From: Parietichytrium sp. I65-24A
Lineage: Eukaryota > Sar > Bigyra > Thraustochytrida > Thraustochytriidae
Length of the DNA: 64,000 bases
Reading direction: 5' to 3'
Assembly (NCBI GenBank): GCA_012862575.1
Contig: BLSF01000072.1
Span: 120,773 to 184,772, forward strand
The notes under the pieces were generated by a model that saw only the letters and a list, made by a program, of their open reading frames with translations, did not search any database and was not told where the DNA came from. The position numbers were made by a program, and so were the translations under genes. Positions 10,621 through 21,177 of the stretch are shown here, piece by piece. Numbering within the stretch: position 1 is the first letter of the stretch; each line of letters starts with the position of its first letter.

Positions 10621-12039
10621 GACGAAACAACCGAGAAAAACTTAATTACCAGTAACCAAAACTCCTGTAAATCCAACCAAACAACAAAACAAAACAATAC
10701 GAGTCGAAACAAGACCAGCCAAAACGAAGAAGACGCATTATTGCAGCAAGTGTGTCTGTCCATCGGCGTACATAGGACCGAGGGAGAGTACGTCTTGTCA
10801 GTTGATGCCTCGACTGGGCGCGCGCCATGCGGTGGCTTACGGATAACCACATTCATAGCAGCTGCTCTATATACGGAGATAGATGGCACAAATACAAAGA
10901 GATAGCTTTGGCATCCTTTGGCAGCTTTGGCTTGGCTTTGGCTTTGGCGTCGATAGTTTTTGCATGTTTCTGCTGTTTTTGCATGTTTTTGCACGCAAAA
11001 GCAAAGCAGCTTCAGGGTTGTGCATTAGTTGCATCGTTGTTGTCGCTGTTAAAGTTTAATGTTGTTGGTCGCACACTGTCAGTCAATGCCATCCAAGCTA
11101 AACCCGTGCGTTTCGGCGACTTGCCGATACTTGCTCGCCAGTGATGTAGGCACTGTGCAGTTGTCGGCCGTGGGCTCGTGCCTTGGACGGGTTAATTAAA
11201 TTGCAAAAACGAGTAGTCCAGGTTTGGCGCCTCGAAGAGTGCAAGAAGTGCATGCTCTCCCTCCCTCCCTCGCTCGCTCCCTTCCCCCCTTGTGGTTTCG
11301 TTTCGCCCCTCGCCCCCGAGCGATTCGGGAACCGTGGACGGACGGACGGAGTGACGGACGGACTGCTACGAAAACCAAGTGCTTTTCGCGCCTTTGTACC
11401 TAATGGTCGCGTAGTGTAGGTTGGACGGATGAGTCGAACGGAGCGCTTTCACTGAGCGCTTTCGCAGCTCCTGTGCTTGTGCCGACAATGAAGTGTGAGA
11501 TTGTGCCGATAATTTATTGGAACAGTAGTTTTGATAGTTTTTTAGTTGGCCAAACAAGATCAACAGAGTTAAGATCCAGAGTCGTCGGACGGGTCGGTGG
11601 TACACGCGCGTGTGAGAAGCAGCACTCGTTCAACAGGCACCTGCTTTTCGTCCTGAGAAAAAGTCTAGCCGCACGAGATACCTGATTGGATTGGCTGTGA
11701 TGAAACGCAAGAAGATACAGATACCTTGCTAAGCGCAGAAAATCGACGTTTCTTTCTTCGAGCTGGAGCTGGATGGACGCATGCACATAGTGTAAGGTTC
11801 GCAGCTGACATGCGACACTCACCGTAACCGTGGCAGTCAAGTCGAGAACCGCCCTGAACCGGACGACTTTGCAACAATCGATTTGGACAATTCTGGCAGC
11901 GAATCCGCGCGCGTTCGACGATTCGAGAATCTTGCTTCTGCGTCCTGATCAATCAACGGCAATCCGCTGACCGCGGACCAGCTAGATCCGTGCGGCGTTT
12001 GGCTTCCTGGGTTCCCGGGCTCTCGTTTCCGTTGGCGTT

Positions 12040-12101
12040 GGAGCTGGAGCTGGAGCTGGAGCTGGAGCTGGAGCTGGAGCTGGAGCTGGAGCTGGAGCTG
12101 G
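12040..12101. repeat. (GGAGCT)n hexanucleotide repeat
   Basis: About ten perfect GGAGCT units. Because 6 is a multiple of 3 it is open in several frames (poly-Glu-Leu on plus, poly-Ser or poly-Gln-Leu on minus), which explains the ORFs here. It ends about 665 bp before the mL45-like start. Confidence 0.92.
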
Positions 12102-12765
12102 AGTTCATTTTGACTACTTTGGCACAGCAATGCTGTAGCTCAACATTCAATGAGTTAACTTTTAAACTCGCTGTCAACGCTCTGAGCGCCGATGGCCGTT
12201 GGCCCAAGGCCATTGAAAGCGGCAGGCACTTGGTTCACTGTCATTCTTTGCGATAGAAGCTGAAAAGTAACTGTAAATGTAAGAGATCCATGGACAGCTT
12301 CCATCAAAAGCGCCATGCGAAATGCAAAAATGCAGAATTCAAAAAATTGTAAACATGCAAAATTTTTCAGAATTCAGAATTCACAGAAAGGTTTTGTTCG
12401 CAATTGTTCGCAACTGTTCTCTCTTGAGTAATCTTGAATTCTATTGACTCGATATAAATCTTGGCGCAGCCACACACAGAGCAACCGGGCACACTTTATT
12501 ACCAAACCCCGCGTTTCTCCTTTACATCTGTAGATATACCGTCTCGTATTCTTATACACAAAGAGCGCGTGCAGTCTCGAAGCCCCCGAGGCAGTCTCAC
12601 TATCGACCATAGCGAATACTCTAGCCATCGTCTCTCACCCCGTTCCTCCCTCGAGTCGCCCGAGTGCGCGTCTCAAAATTCAGCGATTCACAACGCCACC
12701 TGCGGGGCGGGAGAAGGCAGAAGAAGCGTTTGCAATCCGTAGCAGTAATTAACCCCTATCTAGAA

Positions 12766-13707
12766 ATGTATTTCTCGCTGGCGCGCCTTCATCAGCTGGC
12801 CCCACAGTTGTCACGTGTGGGGGTCCGTTTGGCGAGCACGTCCTCGCGTACGCCGGCGCGTACGGCTGCGCAGGTGGCGGCGGTGCGGCGTCTGCGGTGC
12901 TCGGACGTTCTAATGGACCGTGCACAGCCAGCAGTGTTCGCGGAACAAGGCGATCTCTCCTTTTTGGGACGCGGATGGCGGGCCCAACGACGGTTTCGAC
13001 TAGGAAGCTACCTAAAGTCCGCGCGCGCGATCGCTGCGGTGCGCAAAGCGGACAGCTCATTTAACACGAACGATTTCCCCGAGCAAGCCACAGCTGTGTT
13101 CCAGGAACTTTCCAACTCGATCGCAATCGGAGAACTGGCGGGACTGTACGATGTCGCCACAGAAACGCTAAGTGATGGCTTTCGAGCGGCGCCGGTTCCG
13201 TACGCATCGTTGGCCGGTTCTCCAGCGTTGGCGCAGGTGCTGAGTTACGTAGAGAAACCCACTGTGATGCAAGCTCGATTGGTGCAAGCGGATGAGATGG
13301 TCTCGGATGTCATTTTCGCGCAAGTGACGCTCAAACTCGTCTCCGAAGCACGCATTGTGATGCCCGGCGATTTCGGCAAAGTGAAAGATCGGCGCAGAGC
13401 ACAGCTTTTGCAGACACGGATTAACAGGAACTTGAGCCCAAAGCCGGAGCCGAGCAGGTATATTGTGGCGTTTGACAATCGCGGAGGAGAGTATTATTGG
13501 AATTCACACACGTTGCATGCGACGTGGGCGCGACCGCCAAACTATTTGCTGTCGAGGTCGTACACGCAGACGCAGAACGGAACTTTGGGAGTCACAGGCA
13601 AGTTGCTGGCGGATGATGGTGCGGGGATCATTCGTCAGGAGCATTTTGTGGTGTTTGAGAGGCCGCTCTTTAATCTCAGCACGCCGTGGCGCGTCTGCTT
13701 CTTCTGA
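12766..13707 (+). CDS. MRPL45: Mitochondrial ribosomal protein mL45-like (Tim44-like fold) with WW-like insert
   Basis: 313 aa from the first ATG; the open frame extends upstream only through a GTG. The N-terminal ~55 residues are rich in Arg, Ser and Ala with almost no acids, typical of a mitochondrial presequence. The core follows the Tim44/mL45 pattern: a helical AVFQELSNSIAIGELAGLYDVATETL, then strands ending in VVFERPLFNLSTPWRVCF, which aligns with VVFEKxLxxPxxxWR of mL45. mL45 binds the exit region of the mitoribosome and tethers it to the inner membrane. Residues 230-257 look like a WW domain (EYYWNSHTLHATWARPP) without the usual first Trp, inserted between core strands. Another Tim44-like mitochondrial protein is the main alternative. 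Confidence 0.6.
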   Translation: MYFSLARLHQLAPQLSRVGVRLASTSSRTPARTAAQVAAVRRLRCSDVLMDRAQPAVFAEQGDLSFLGRGWRAQRRFRLGSYLKSARAIAAVRKADSSFNTNDFPEQATAVFQELSNSIAIGELAGLYDVATETLSDGFRAAPVPYASLAGSPALAQVLSYVEKPTVMQARLVQADEMVSDVIFAQVTLKLVSEARIVMPGDFGKVKDRRRAQLLQTRINRNLSPKPEPSRYIVAFDNRGGEYYWNSHTLHATWARPPNYLLSRSYTQTQNGTLGVTGKLLADDGAGIIRQEHFVVFERPLFNLSTPWRVCFF

Positions 13708-14684
13708 GCCGTCATTGTTTCCTTTTCTTTGGAAATTTGAGGAAAACTAATCGCTCGTGGCTGGCGCGGTGCTCTGCCTCGTTTTACTGCTGGGATGAAT
13801 TATCGTCGGATTTGTTTCTGGGGCTTGAGTATGGAGAGAAAATCATCTGATTCGTTGGGTATGCGGCACTGATAACATTTGAGAACGCAAGTCTGCTGAG
13901 TTCTGATGTCTTTTATTTTGTTTTCAAGGTTCGGGAAATAGGGATCTTGCTGCAGAGTGGGTTGCCCAGAGGACTGGACGCCCGTCCCCCGCTTGCACTG
14001 GTTTTGTGGCTAATTTCCTCTCTCTTATTCGTTTTGCTTGTTGCTTGAGATAAAGAGAGAGGAGTCGTGGTGCGAGTTGGCCAAAAGTCATTTAAAAAGA
14101 GTCCCCGCATTACTTGTGAATCGGTCTTCAACGACTATACTTTCAAAATATACCCACACCTAAATGACTCAAGAACAAAGCCAAAGCGTTCGTCTCCTCC
14201 AAATTTGTGACGCACCTTTTTTTGCCGTCTGAATCCCGTTCTTCCTCTGTCAACCCCTTCACAACAAGTGGAGTGCACATTTGAGTTTGTGAGTTCCAGG
14301 AAGCCGACTTGCACATTGTTAAAGCCGTTGGAAACACAAAAAAGGTAGAAAAAGTCTTCTCGTACTTTACCCCTGCGACAAAAAAAGGAAAACACGGACA
14401 AGCATGATTTTTCTTATGCAGTTCCTTCCAGAATCCTGAATTCTTAATTAAAAAAAGAAAATTACTGCCCAAAGAGCAATACATAGTGGTGAATTGTGTT
14501 GGTGCTTTACAATGAAGCCGTATGCAGAGTGTCGTCGCCAGGATCAGAGCTCATCCCTCTGAGCATTTTTCACACATTCATACAAACGAGTGCGCCGCCG
14601 GCGTGACAAGAGAAGAAGAGAAAACAGAAGGGAATGCGGCAAAAAGGAAATCTATTGGCAGCGCAGAGGAAGGGTTTCGCCCGC
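13708..14684. other. Convergent intergenic region
   Basis: 0.98 kb between the stop codons of the mL45-like and bZIP genes. No convincing ORF or repeat; the minus ORFs at 14135-14484 are T-rich and show no motifs. Confidence 0.55.
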
Positions 14685-15239
14685 TCAGCGATCCATCCCG
14701 TGCTCGTCCATGCCGCCACGGCCCGAGAGTTGCTGCGCAATGCCAAGCACGATATCCCGCACCTGCTCCACCTGAGCGTAAGTCGCAAGAGCCATGTCAG
14801 AACTCATGCTTTGGCTATGAGCGACATCGCTCGACATTGGCATCATGCCACTCATATGCGACCCGCCTGGCGCGCGAAGAATGCCATCTGCAAGGTGGTT
14901 TGGTCCCCCCAGCGTATCGCTGTTTTCTTTCATGTATGTGTCGATTGCAATCTCGATATTCCTCAACTCCGGGAAGTTGGTCAAGGACACATTCTTCGAG
15001 TAGAGGTACTCCTTTGTCTTCTTCAGCAATTCGATGTGCTCTTTCTCGCGCTTCTTCATCTTCTCACTCTCATCCCTCATCCGATGGCTCTCCAATCGGC
15101 GCTTGGCGCGAAATCTCCTCGCTGCTTCCATGTTTTGGCGCTTCCTTTTCGTGCTCTCCCTTTCCTGTCTATCGTTCATATTGTCTCCATCTTGTCTCAC
15201 ATTCATGTTCGCTTGCGCCTCTCCGTACATGTTCGCCAT
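14685..15239 (-). CDS. bZIP transcription factor
   Basis: 184 aa from ATG at 15239. Residues 31-48 form a bZIP basic region (KRKRQNMEAARRFRAKRR), matching N-x2-(S/A)-A-R-R-x-R-x-(K/R). The usual Ser or Cys that contacts DNA is replaced by Phe at residue 43. It continues into a heptad-containing charged coiled coil (about 49-80). The C-terminal half is Met/Ser/Gly-rich with a final amphipathic helix (YAQVEQVRDIVLGIAQQL). The protein would act in the nucleus as a dimer; target sites are unknown. It converges on the mL45-like gene. Confidence 0.8.
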   Translation of the reverse strand: MANMYGEAQANMNVRQDGDNMNDRQERESTKRKRQNMEAARRFRAKRRLESHRMRDESEKMKKREKEHIELLKKTKEYLYSKNVSLTNFPELRNIEIAIDTYMKENSDTLGGPNHLADGILRAPGGSHMSGMMPMSSDVAHSQSMSSDMALATYAQVEQVRDIVLGIAQQLSGRGGMDEHGMDR

Positions 15240-16359
15240 CTTGAAACTTCAATACGGAGCCAGCCCCCAAACGACCCCACTTTTCAATTTCAATTTCAAA
15301 TTCAAGTTCAAATGCAACTTCAATTTGCCACTTTCAAATTCGAAACACACTCCGCTTTCTATTTCTATTTCTATTTCTGCCCTAACCAAACCTCTTCCCT
15401 TCTTCCCGCGCAAGTGACACAAGTGACACAGTCGATCGATCGATTAAAATGGCACGTCGACCGGGCAATCCTTTTTCCCCGACGCGCACTCTGCTGATTA
15501 CCCGACGCGGCAAACTTCGGTGAATTGGTAAACCACGCTCTCACAATGTCGGCGAAATTATCTGATTTCGTACACTTATTGTTGCTGAGAGGGGCGCGAG
15601 GACGTCCTCACAAGAAAAAGAAAAGAGTGCACTCACTCCAAGTCTTCTTCACTTCTACCGTTTACGCCATACAGCGCTTACTGCAACCACCTTCGCTCCC
15701 TCTACACTCTACAGGGTATGATTAGCGATTAGTGTAATGAAGGCGAGAGCCGACGTTACGTAATTTCCTGGCGCTTACGCAAGCGCTCTCGCGCTACGTA
15801 ATATCGTGAGCCCACGTAAGCAATGCGCCAGCCTGGCTGATTAGAAGTACTTATTCATCGCTAGCAACAGATGGCTTGCACACGTCATGCATGCGTGAAC
15901 GCCCTCCACTCGCGTGACGAGAGAAAAAGAACAGAGAACTATTCCCCATCGAAGGGGGGAAAAAAACGAGGAGCCTAGCGGTCGATAAGGCGAAGGGTAT
16001 GGGCCGGGGAGTAGGGTGGTGTTAGGAATGTGCTAGAGGGGAGAAAGTATTGTGCAAGTGAAAAATTTCACTGTCAGATCGATGAGAAGACAATGAGCGT
16101 AGTGAGCGTGAATGAATGGAGATTGTGCAATTGTAAAGTTTTAAAATCAGTGTTCACTGAATGAAATTGTCGAATAAAAGTTAAAAGTCGTTCTTGTCCA
16201 TGATGATGAAGACGCGTAGTTTCACTCATCGGCAAGATCAGGATATCGGTTTTCTGTATATTCGAGTGTCTCTTTTCGAAAGTGAACCCGCGACGGAGAC
16301 GTTGGGACACAAACGAGCCTCAGCACAGAAGTGATCCCGGAGATTTCGGAGCCAGGTAG
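15240..16359. other. Intergenic, 5' region of the bZIP gene with palindromic sites
   Basis: 1.1 kb containing short repeats of TTCAA and TTTCTA type near 15285-15385, and a cluster of palindromes at 15756-15800. No gene seen. Confidence 0.55.
15756..15800. promoter_or_regulatory. Cluster of palindromic sites upstream of bZIP gene
   Basis: Contains the perfect palindrome TTACGTAA (15756-15763), a GCGCTT/AAGCGC stem with a four-base loop (15771-15786), and TACGTA (15795-15800). TTACGTAA is a classic bZIP half-site pair, so autoregulation is possible. The site lies about 520 bp before the ATG. This is an inference from sequence alone. Confidence 0.35.
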
Positions 16360-18237
16360 TTATTTCAAGCTTCGCAGGATGTTGAAGACCAGCAGACCAA
16401 GCGATAAGATTCCTGCAAACACTGATTTGAGAAAGCGGTGGGTAATCTGCACCCCGAAGATTTTGATGCCGGGCACGAATCGAATCTTTTTTTCCTCCAG
16501 CTCAAGTATGGATTGCACAGACTTAAAATACGCCACAGCTTCTTCTTTCCCGATGCCTTTCAACGCTTGGGGAAGAAAAATTTTCTCGCGCAACTCTCCG
16601 CACGTATCTTGGAAATCTGCAGTAAACCGAATTTGCTGCAAGCTCATACGCATCCATGTCATGTACCGTGGATAGAAGTCGCGATGCAAAGAATTGATCT
16701 CTGCGACCTTGCGCAAGGCCAACGTTAGGCAAACTGCGGTCACGGAAAAGCTAAACACGAAAATTCCAAAAGCGGGTGGAATTTCATCTATTGACTGGCG
16801 CATGACAGTCCCCACGAGCCCCGCAAAAAAGAAACACAAACACGCAAGCACGTAAAGCCCGCAGCAAGCATTAAAGCGAATCGTGAATACATTTGCAAAC
16901 TCACGAAAAATTCGGAAGCAATGGCCCCAGGCACGCATATTGGGAATGTGATTCACCTCAAAGTCGATTTGAAAGTCTCGCAAGATTTTTCGAGTGACCA
17001 GGTCTTCTTCCGACAGCGAATTGCCTACTTCTATGATTGCCGAGCGTGGCATGAGAAAGCTTACGTGATATAACATCAACCCGTGAATTCTCTTGAAATG
17101 CGTGTACGCACAGATAATGAACACATTTACATTTGCTACAAGCATCAGCCTCAGAATAGAAGTTGTTACGTTCAAAAGGGTGTAGAGCCCTTGGCGCTCG
17201 CCATCCCTTGCGACCAAGTGGGAGTAAATATAGGCTGCTTCCAGCGCAGCATGTAGCCCAAGCACCACGAAGTATCGCTTGATAAGACGGCCAGCTCGAA
17301 TCGACTTAAATACCCTCAACACCACGAACAGGAGGAGACCCTTCACGGGGACCAATCCCATGGTTTTCCCTAAATTTGTATCTTTTTCCCTGATAGCCGA
17401 CTGATGGAATTCTGAGCCAGGGGCCACGGAAACATTATTATTCAAAGCATCCTCGAAATTGCTCGAATTATACTTTTCGATATGCTCCGAAAGTGGCTCT
17501 ACCCGGGAGCCCTTTGCTTGTGGACACAAAGATTGATGAAGTGCTGTACTGTGCAAGACCTTTGAGCGTTGCAAAATGAGCTCAAACTCTTGCAGAGCTT
17601 CAGGAGATAATTTTGTACTACACTCAAAATTTTCCGCCGGAGGCTGCTCGTCGTGCATCAGGTACGCGACCTCTAACTGGTCAAATAACATGTACGTATA
17701 CGGATTCGTCGAGAACGGAATCATGGTCTCGCCCTGGTGCGACGTGAGCGATCTTCCGTAGTGTCGATTCATCATGAGTCGTCTTCGCGGCACGTAAGCG
17801 TACTTGACAGCGATGAGAAGATGCCGCGAGAGCAACAGTGCTCCGGTGAACACAATATCAAATTCAATAGAAAGCTGCTCCTTCCAGTCGGTCTCTCCGT
17901 TGTCCAGAATTCCCAAGATACCCATTGTCGTTGGAACTGTCAAAAACCATATCAACACCTGCACTATTACACTCCGAAAGTTGTTCTCACCAGTTGGATA
18001 CCACCCGGGCAAGAAGCCCGCAGAAATCGCGCCATGCCACTTGACCATCGGAATAATCACCACCAGCCACAGAAACCCAAATACTGAGAATCCCATCTCG
18101 CATATCAGCGTTTCCACAAACGTTTTCGAGTCGAACGAAACACCGTACACATTCCCGCGGTCCACGGACACCTCGTACTTTTCTTCCAACATCCTGCGGT
18201 CATCTACATCTCGATACTCCTCCTGCCTTCGTGCCAT
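16360..18237 (-). CDS. Multipass membrane protein, paralogue A (unrecognised family)
   Basis: 625 aa, intronless, from ATG at 18237. A soluble N-terminus of about 45 residues is followed by about nine hydrophobic segments: roughly 47-65, 88-111, 122-147, then 288-310, 318-340, 350-375, 440-465, 475-500 and 590-620. A large soluble loop (about 155-285) separates segments 3 and 4. It shares with the next gene GVxFSxxT near the start, (L/V)xCE(L/M)G, YxxVPRxR, FxTxPxPYMxFDQL, IPN(M/L)xxW, YPR(F/Y) and a final helix pattern (xxITxxxxKS). I do not recognise the family. A sensory or chemoreceptor-like role was considered, but the TYxxxxxQF signature of gustatory-receptor-like proteins is absent and there are too many helices. 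Confidence 0.8.
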   Translation of the reverse strand: MARRQEEYRDVDDRRMLEEKYEVSVDRGNVYGVSFDSKTFVETLICEMGFSVFGFLWLVVIIPMVKWHGAISAGFLPGWYPTGENNFRSVIVQVLIWFLTVPTTMGILGILDNGETDWKEQLSIEFDIVFTGALLLSRHLLIAVKYAYVPRRRLMMNRHYGRSLTSHQGETMIPFSTNPYTYMLFDQLEVAYLMHDEQPPAENFECSTKLSPEALQEFELILQRSKVLHSTALHQSLCPQAKGSRVEPLSEHIEKYNSSNFEDALNNNVSVAPGSEFHQSAIREKDTNLGKTMGLVPVKGLLLFVVLRVFKSIRAGRLIKRYFVVLGLHAALEAAYIYSHLVARDGERQGLYTLLNVTTSILRLMLVANVNVFIICAYTHFKRIHGLMLYHVSFLMPRSAIIEVGNSLSEEDLVTRKILRDFQIDFEVNHIPNMRAWGHCFRIFREFANVFTIRFNACCGLYVLACLCFFFAGLVGTVMRQSIDEIPPAFGIFVFSFSVTAVCLTLALRKVAEINSLHRDFYPRYMTWMRMSLQQIRFTADFQDTCGELREKIFLPQALKGIGKEEAVAYFKSVQSILELEEKKIRFVPGIKIFGVQITHRFLKSVFAGILSLGLLVFNILRSLK

Positions 18238-19208
18238 GGTTCAACACCTCAACGCCTCAACGCGTATGGCCAGAGACCTGCTACTTCCCGCGACCTCACG
18301 GCTGTGGCATCGTCAGTCCAGTCCCTTCTCCGACCGAAGGGACCCGTGCGTCAGCTTCCAAGTCCCTTTCCTTGTCCGTTCGCCAATCTCAGATAATGGT
18401 CACTGATCTGACTGCCTGGTTGACTGACTGACAACAAAAGAGCACCTGATAGACTATATATTACATCTTCATAGCTCGTAAAACTGGCTTCGCTCTTTTC
18501 CGCACCCGTGCATTCACTCACTTTCAAGTCATGTTCATTGAAAACGGCCAACACATTTTGCGTTTCACTTCGTCTTTGAAATGGAGCCGTTAAAATAGAC
18601 AGTCGCCCGGGTAGCGAGTGTTATGCATACCAGGCTGAACCTGAGGGGAGTCATTTCAATTGATTTATGTATATGAAAAGAAAGTTCGCGCAGTCGACCG
18701 TCTTGGGGGAAAGCCGAGTTCACAGTCAGACAAACTCCTTGCGGAATATGACATCACAAACTACAGAGAACGCCTCAGGGAGCCTTGGAATCTAGCGGAT
18801 GCTTGTGGAGCAGCCTAGACGCGTCCTGACTTTGGCCATCTAACAAATTTCTTCTGAATTCTGAATTCTGAAGTTTGATTGCTTTGTCTCCGAACACTGA
18901 GAGGTCAGATATCGTCCCGACCCGTCGACCCCGAGCCTTGAATGATTGAATAGGATAAAGCAACCTGTTCCATCTGTTCTCAAGCCTAGCGCTTCGCAAC
19001 GCTTCTGATTTACTAACGTATTACCCCAAAAAATACAAAGAGTAGCAGACCCGTGCACAAGGAAAGCGGCGCACCTCAGGAGAAGTCCATCCTGAGCGCT
19101 TCCGTTCGCTTCTGGTATAGACGCAGCCAAGCAATCTTATTCGTGGAAAAATGGAAAATAAGTTTCAATAGCAAACGGGCAGCTAATGATTTTAAACGTG
19201 ACTTGCGC
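18238..19208. other. Intergenic between the two membrane paralogues
   Basis: 0.97 kb separating the tandem copies; no conserved coding fragment of either paralogue is visible in it and no repeat longer than a few units. Confidence 0.55.
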
Positions 19209-21177
19209 TTATTCTTCCTTCGCAAATCTATAAATGTTGATCAGAAGCGCTACGAGAGTTGCAAATGCTGCTAGGGCACTCTTGACGTGCGTCTCAGTAA
19301 TTGTCGTTCCAAGCAGGCTAACTACTGGCTCCAAAGCGACGCGACGCAAGATGAGATTGATTGTCTCTCGCACTTGCCCCAAGTACCTGAACAATTCCTC
19401 GTCGGTCCTAAATCTCTGTTCCAATGCGACAATTTCTTCAGCGCTGACCGCCATATACGTGCTTGCCCCTGAAAACTCTTTAAATCGAGTAGCGTAGAGA
19501 AGCGACTCTACATCCGCGAGCAAATTCGTCAGAAATCTGGGATAAATAAATCTTTGCAAAGTACTAATTCGGGCTGCTTCCAGAAGCGCCAGAGAGAAAA
19601 AAACCAAAGATGCACAAAAGTCAAAAACCACCAAAACGATTTCGAGGTAGGCTCCACGGTCCATGTTGCTCTTTCCAAATGAGACGAGCAACAGCACAAA
19701 GATGATCAGCATGCTGAGAAAATTGAATGCGAGGATCGCGTCGTGCCGGCGAGTGAACACTGATGCGTATGTTCGGAGAATGTTGAAGGAAAACGTCCAA
19801 GACATCAGATTCGGAATCCAAAGGCGCTCTAAAGGGTGGGTGGAGAAACTAGCTCCAATCTCAAAGATTTTTTGGTGTGCAGAATGCCCTGTAGTCGTCG
19901 AGCCAGAAACTGATCCACTCTCATCGTTATGCAGAAGCCGAAGATGCTCGACAAGGAGATGGAATATGCGCCGAAAGTGTACTCCTGCAGATATGACGAA
20001 GACAACAATGTTCATTTGATCTAATCGCACCCATTGGTTGCCATTTAACATCTCAAATTAGCTCGGCAATATTCAGCCAACGGCATCAAATGAACTTACA
20101 AAGAGTGCGCAGTGTAGTTACACTGAGAGCAATATAACAGTTCCAGGGTGTAATTTCCTCCAACACTGAAAGTTTCGAAACCTGTAACCCGATCTCCAGA
20201 ATTAGATGCACAAGGAACGTCTTCCTCATCCAGATCTGAAGATTCTGAGAGCGGTGCTCGTTACAGACTTGCTCAATGATAGAGTACAAATACACGGATA
20301 CCGGGATGACCTCTCGACTTGAGCAGACTGCCCTGTCGCTCCCCAAATCGGCGCCCGGAATCTCTTCATAGAAGGACAATATTTCTTGGTGGGCCCTCCG
20401 CGCCCCCTCGTAGCGTTTTGAGATCGCTTCCACATCTGATTTTGGCACTGGACTCAAAAACTTAAATTTGGTCGCACTTAAGGGTTCCTTTTGTGTCAAA
20501 AGCCCGGCTGCGAGTTGATCAAAGATCATGTACGGCGAAGGCGACGTAGCGAACGAGATCAATAGTTCAGAGTTGAGCTCCTCCGCTGTTCGTCCAAATT
20601 TTTTCATGTCATTGAAGCGCGATCTGGGGACCATTGCATACTTGTTAGCAATTGTAAACGACCGAACGAAGACCAAAATGAGAAGGTACACAATATCGAA
20701 TCTAGGATTCAAGATCGTCTCATGATCCATGTAAGCCATGCTCACAGTCTCATAAGCGAGAGGAAGCAAAAATACGGAAGGCGCATACTGCGTCAAGACA
20801 CTTTTGTAGTTGGCCGTGCCGCACTTATGCTTCCCAGGAAGTATTGAGCACGAAATCGAGCCATTCCTTCCGAGGATCAACAGAGAAATCGGAATGAATA
20901 CAACGCCAAATAATGTACTCCCAAGCTCGCACACGAGCACCTCCAATAAGGTTTCCGGACTGAATTTGATTCCATAAACTTGAGAGACGACAAGGGAGGC
21001 GATGTAATCCTCACCTCCGTTCTTCACAGCCTTTCCCGTACCTTTCCGCGGCTTCTGATTCGCTCCTTTTGGCGCTGGAGCAGGCTCCTCTGACTCAACC
21101 TTGGGCCCTTCAACAGTCGCTTCGAGACCGCCATCCTCGAGCTCGGGTGCCAGTGCAACAGGAGAGTTGTCTCCCAT
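19209..21177 (-). CDS. Multipass membrane protein, paralogue B (one 79-nt intron)
   Basis: Two exons: 21177-20100 and 20020-19209; the intron 20099-20021 has GTAAGT at its donor and TTAG at its acceptor. Splicing joins codons exactly where the paralogue aligns (VTTLRTLY|QMNIVVF against VTTSILRLMLVANVNVF) and gives 629 aa, close to paralogue A's 625. The start is ATG at 21177; a TTG lies five codons upstream. The N-terminus is longer and Pro/Ala/Glu/Lys-rich (about 75 residues), followed by the same helix pattern and shared motifs (VCELG, MVPRSRF, PYMIFDQL, IPNLMSW, YPRF). The function is unknown. Same orientation as copy A. Confidence 0.8.
20021..20099 (-). other. Intron of paralogue B
   Basis: 79 nt, GTAAGT...TTAG, phase 1. 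The joined protein aligns without gap to the intronless paralogue, which supports the boundaries. Confidence 0.85.

Larger units (their letters stand above)
7260..12765. other. Long gene-poor intergenic region rich in microsatellites
   Basis: 5.5 kb between two divergent genes. It contains CGCCACT-type repeats (7859-7928), an ACTC tetramer (8083-8108), CT tracts (8129-8162), CTC and GATTCTC runs (10474-10530), CAAA repeats (10589-10620), a CTTTGG run (10918-10950) and a GGAGCT hexamer (12040-12101). The largest ORFs (minus 10359-10994, minus 10211-10630, plus 7585-8007) have no protein-like motif or family resemblance and overlap these repeats. No tRNA or other RNA gene could be recognised. 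Confidence 0.55.

Noticed and set aside
10359-10994. 211-aa minus ORF and its 139-aa neighbour
   Set aside because: Overlap CAAA and CTC repeats, give poly-Phe/Cys/Val translations, no domain.
16360-21177. Gustatory-receptor-like (GRL) chemoreceptors
   Set aside because: About nine hydrophobic segments and no TYxxxxxQF-type end motif; only the general multipass character fits.
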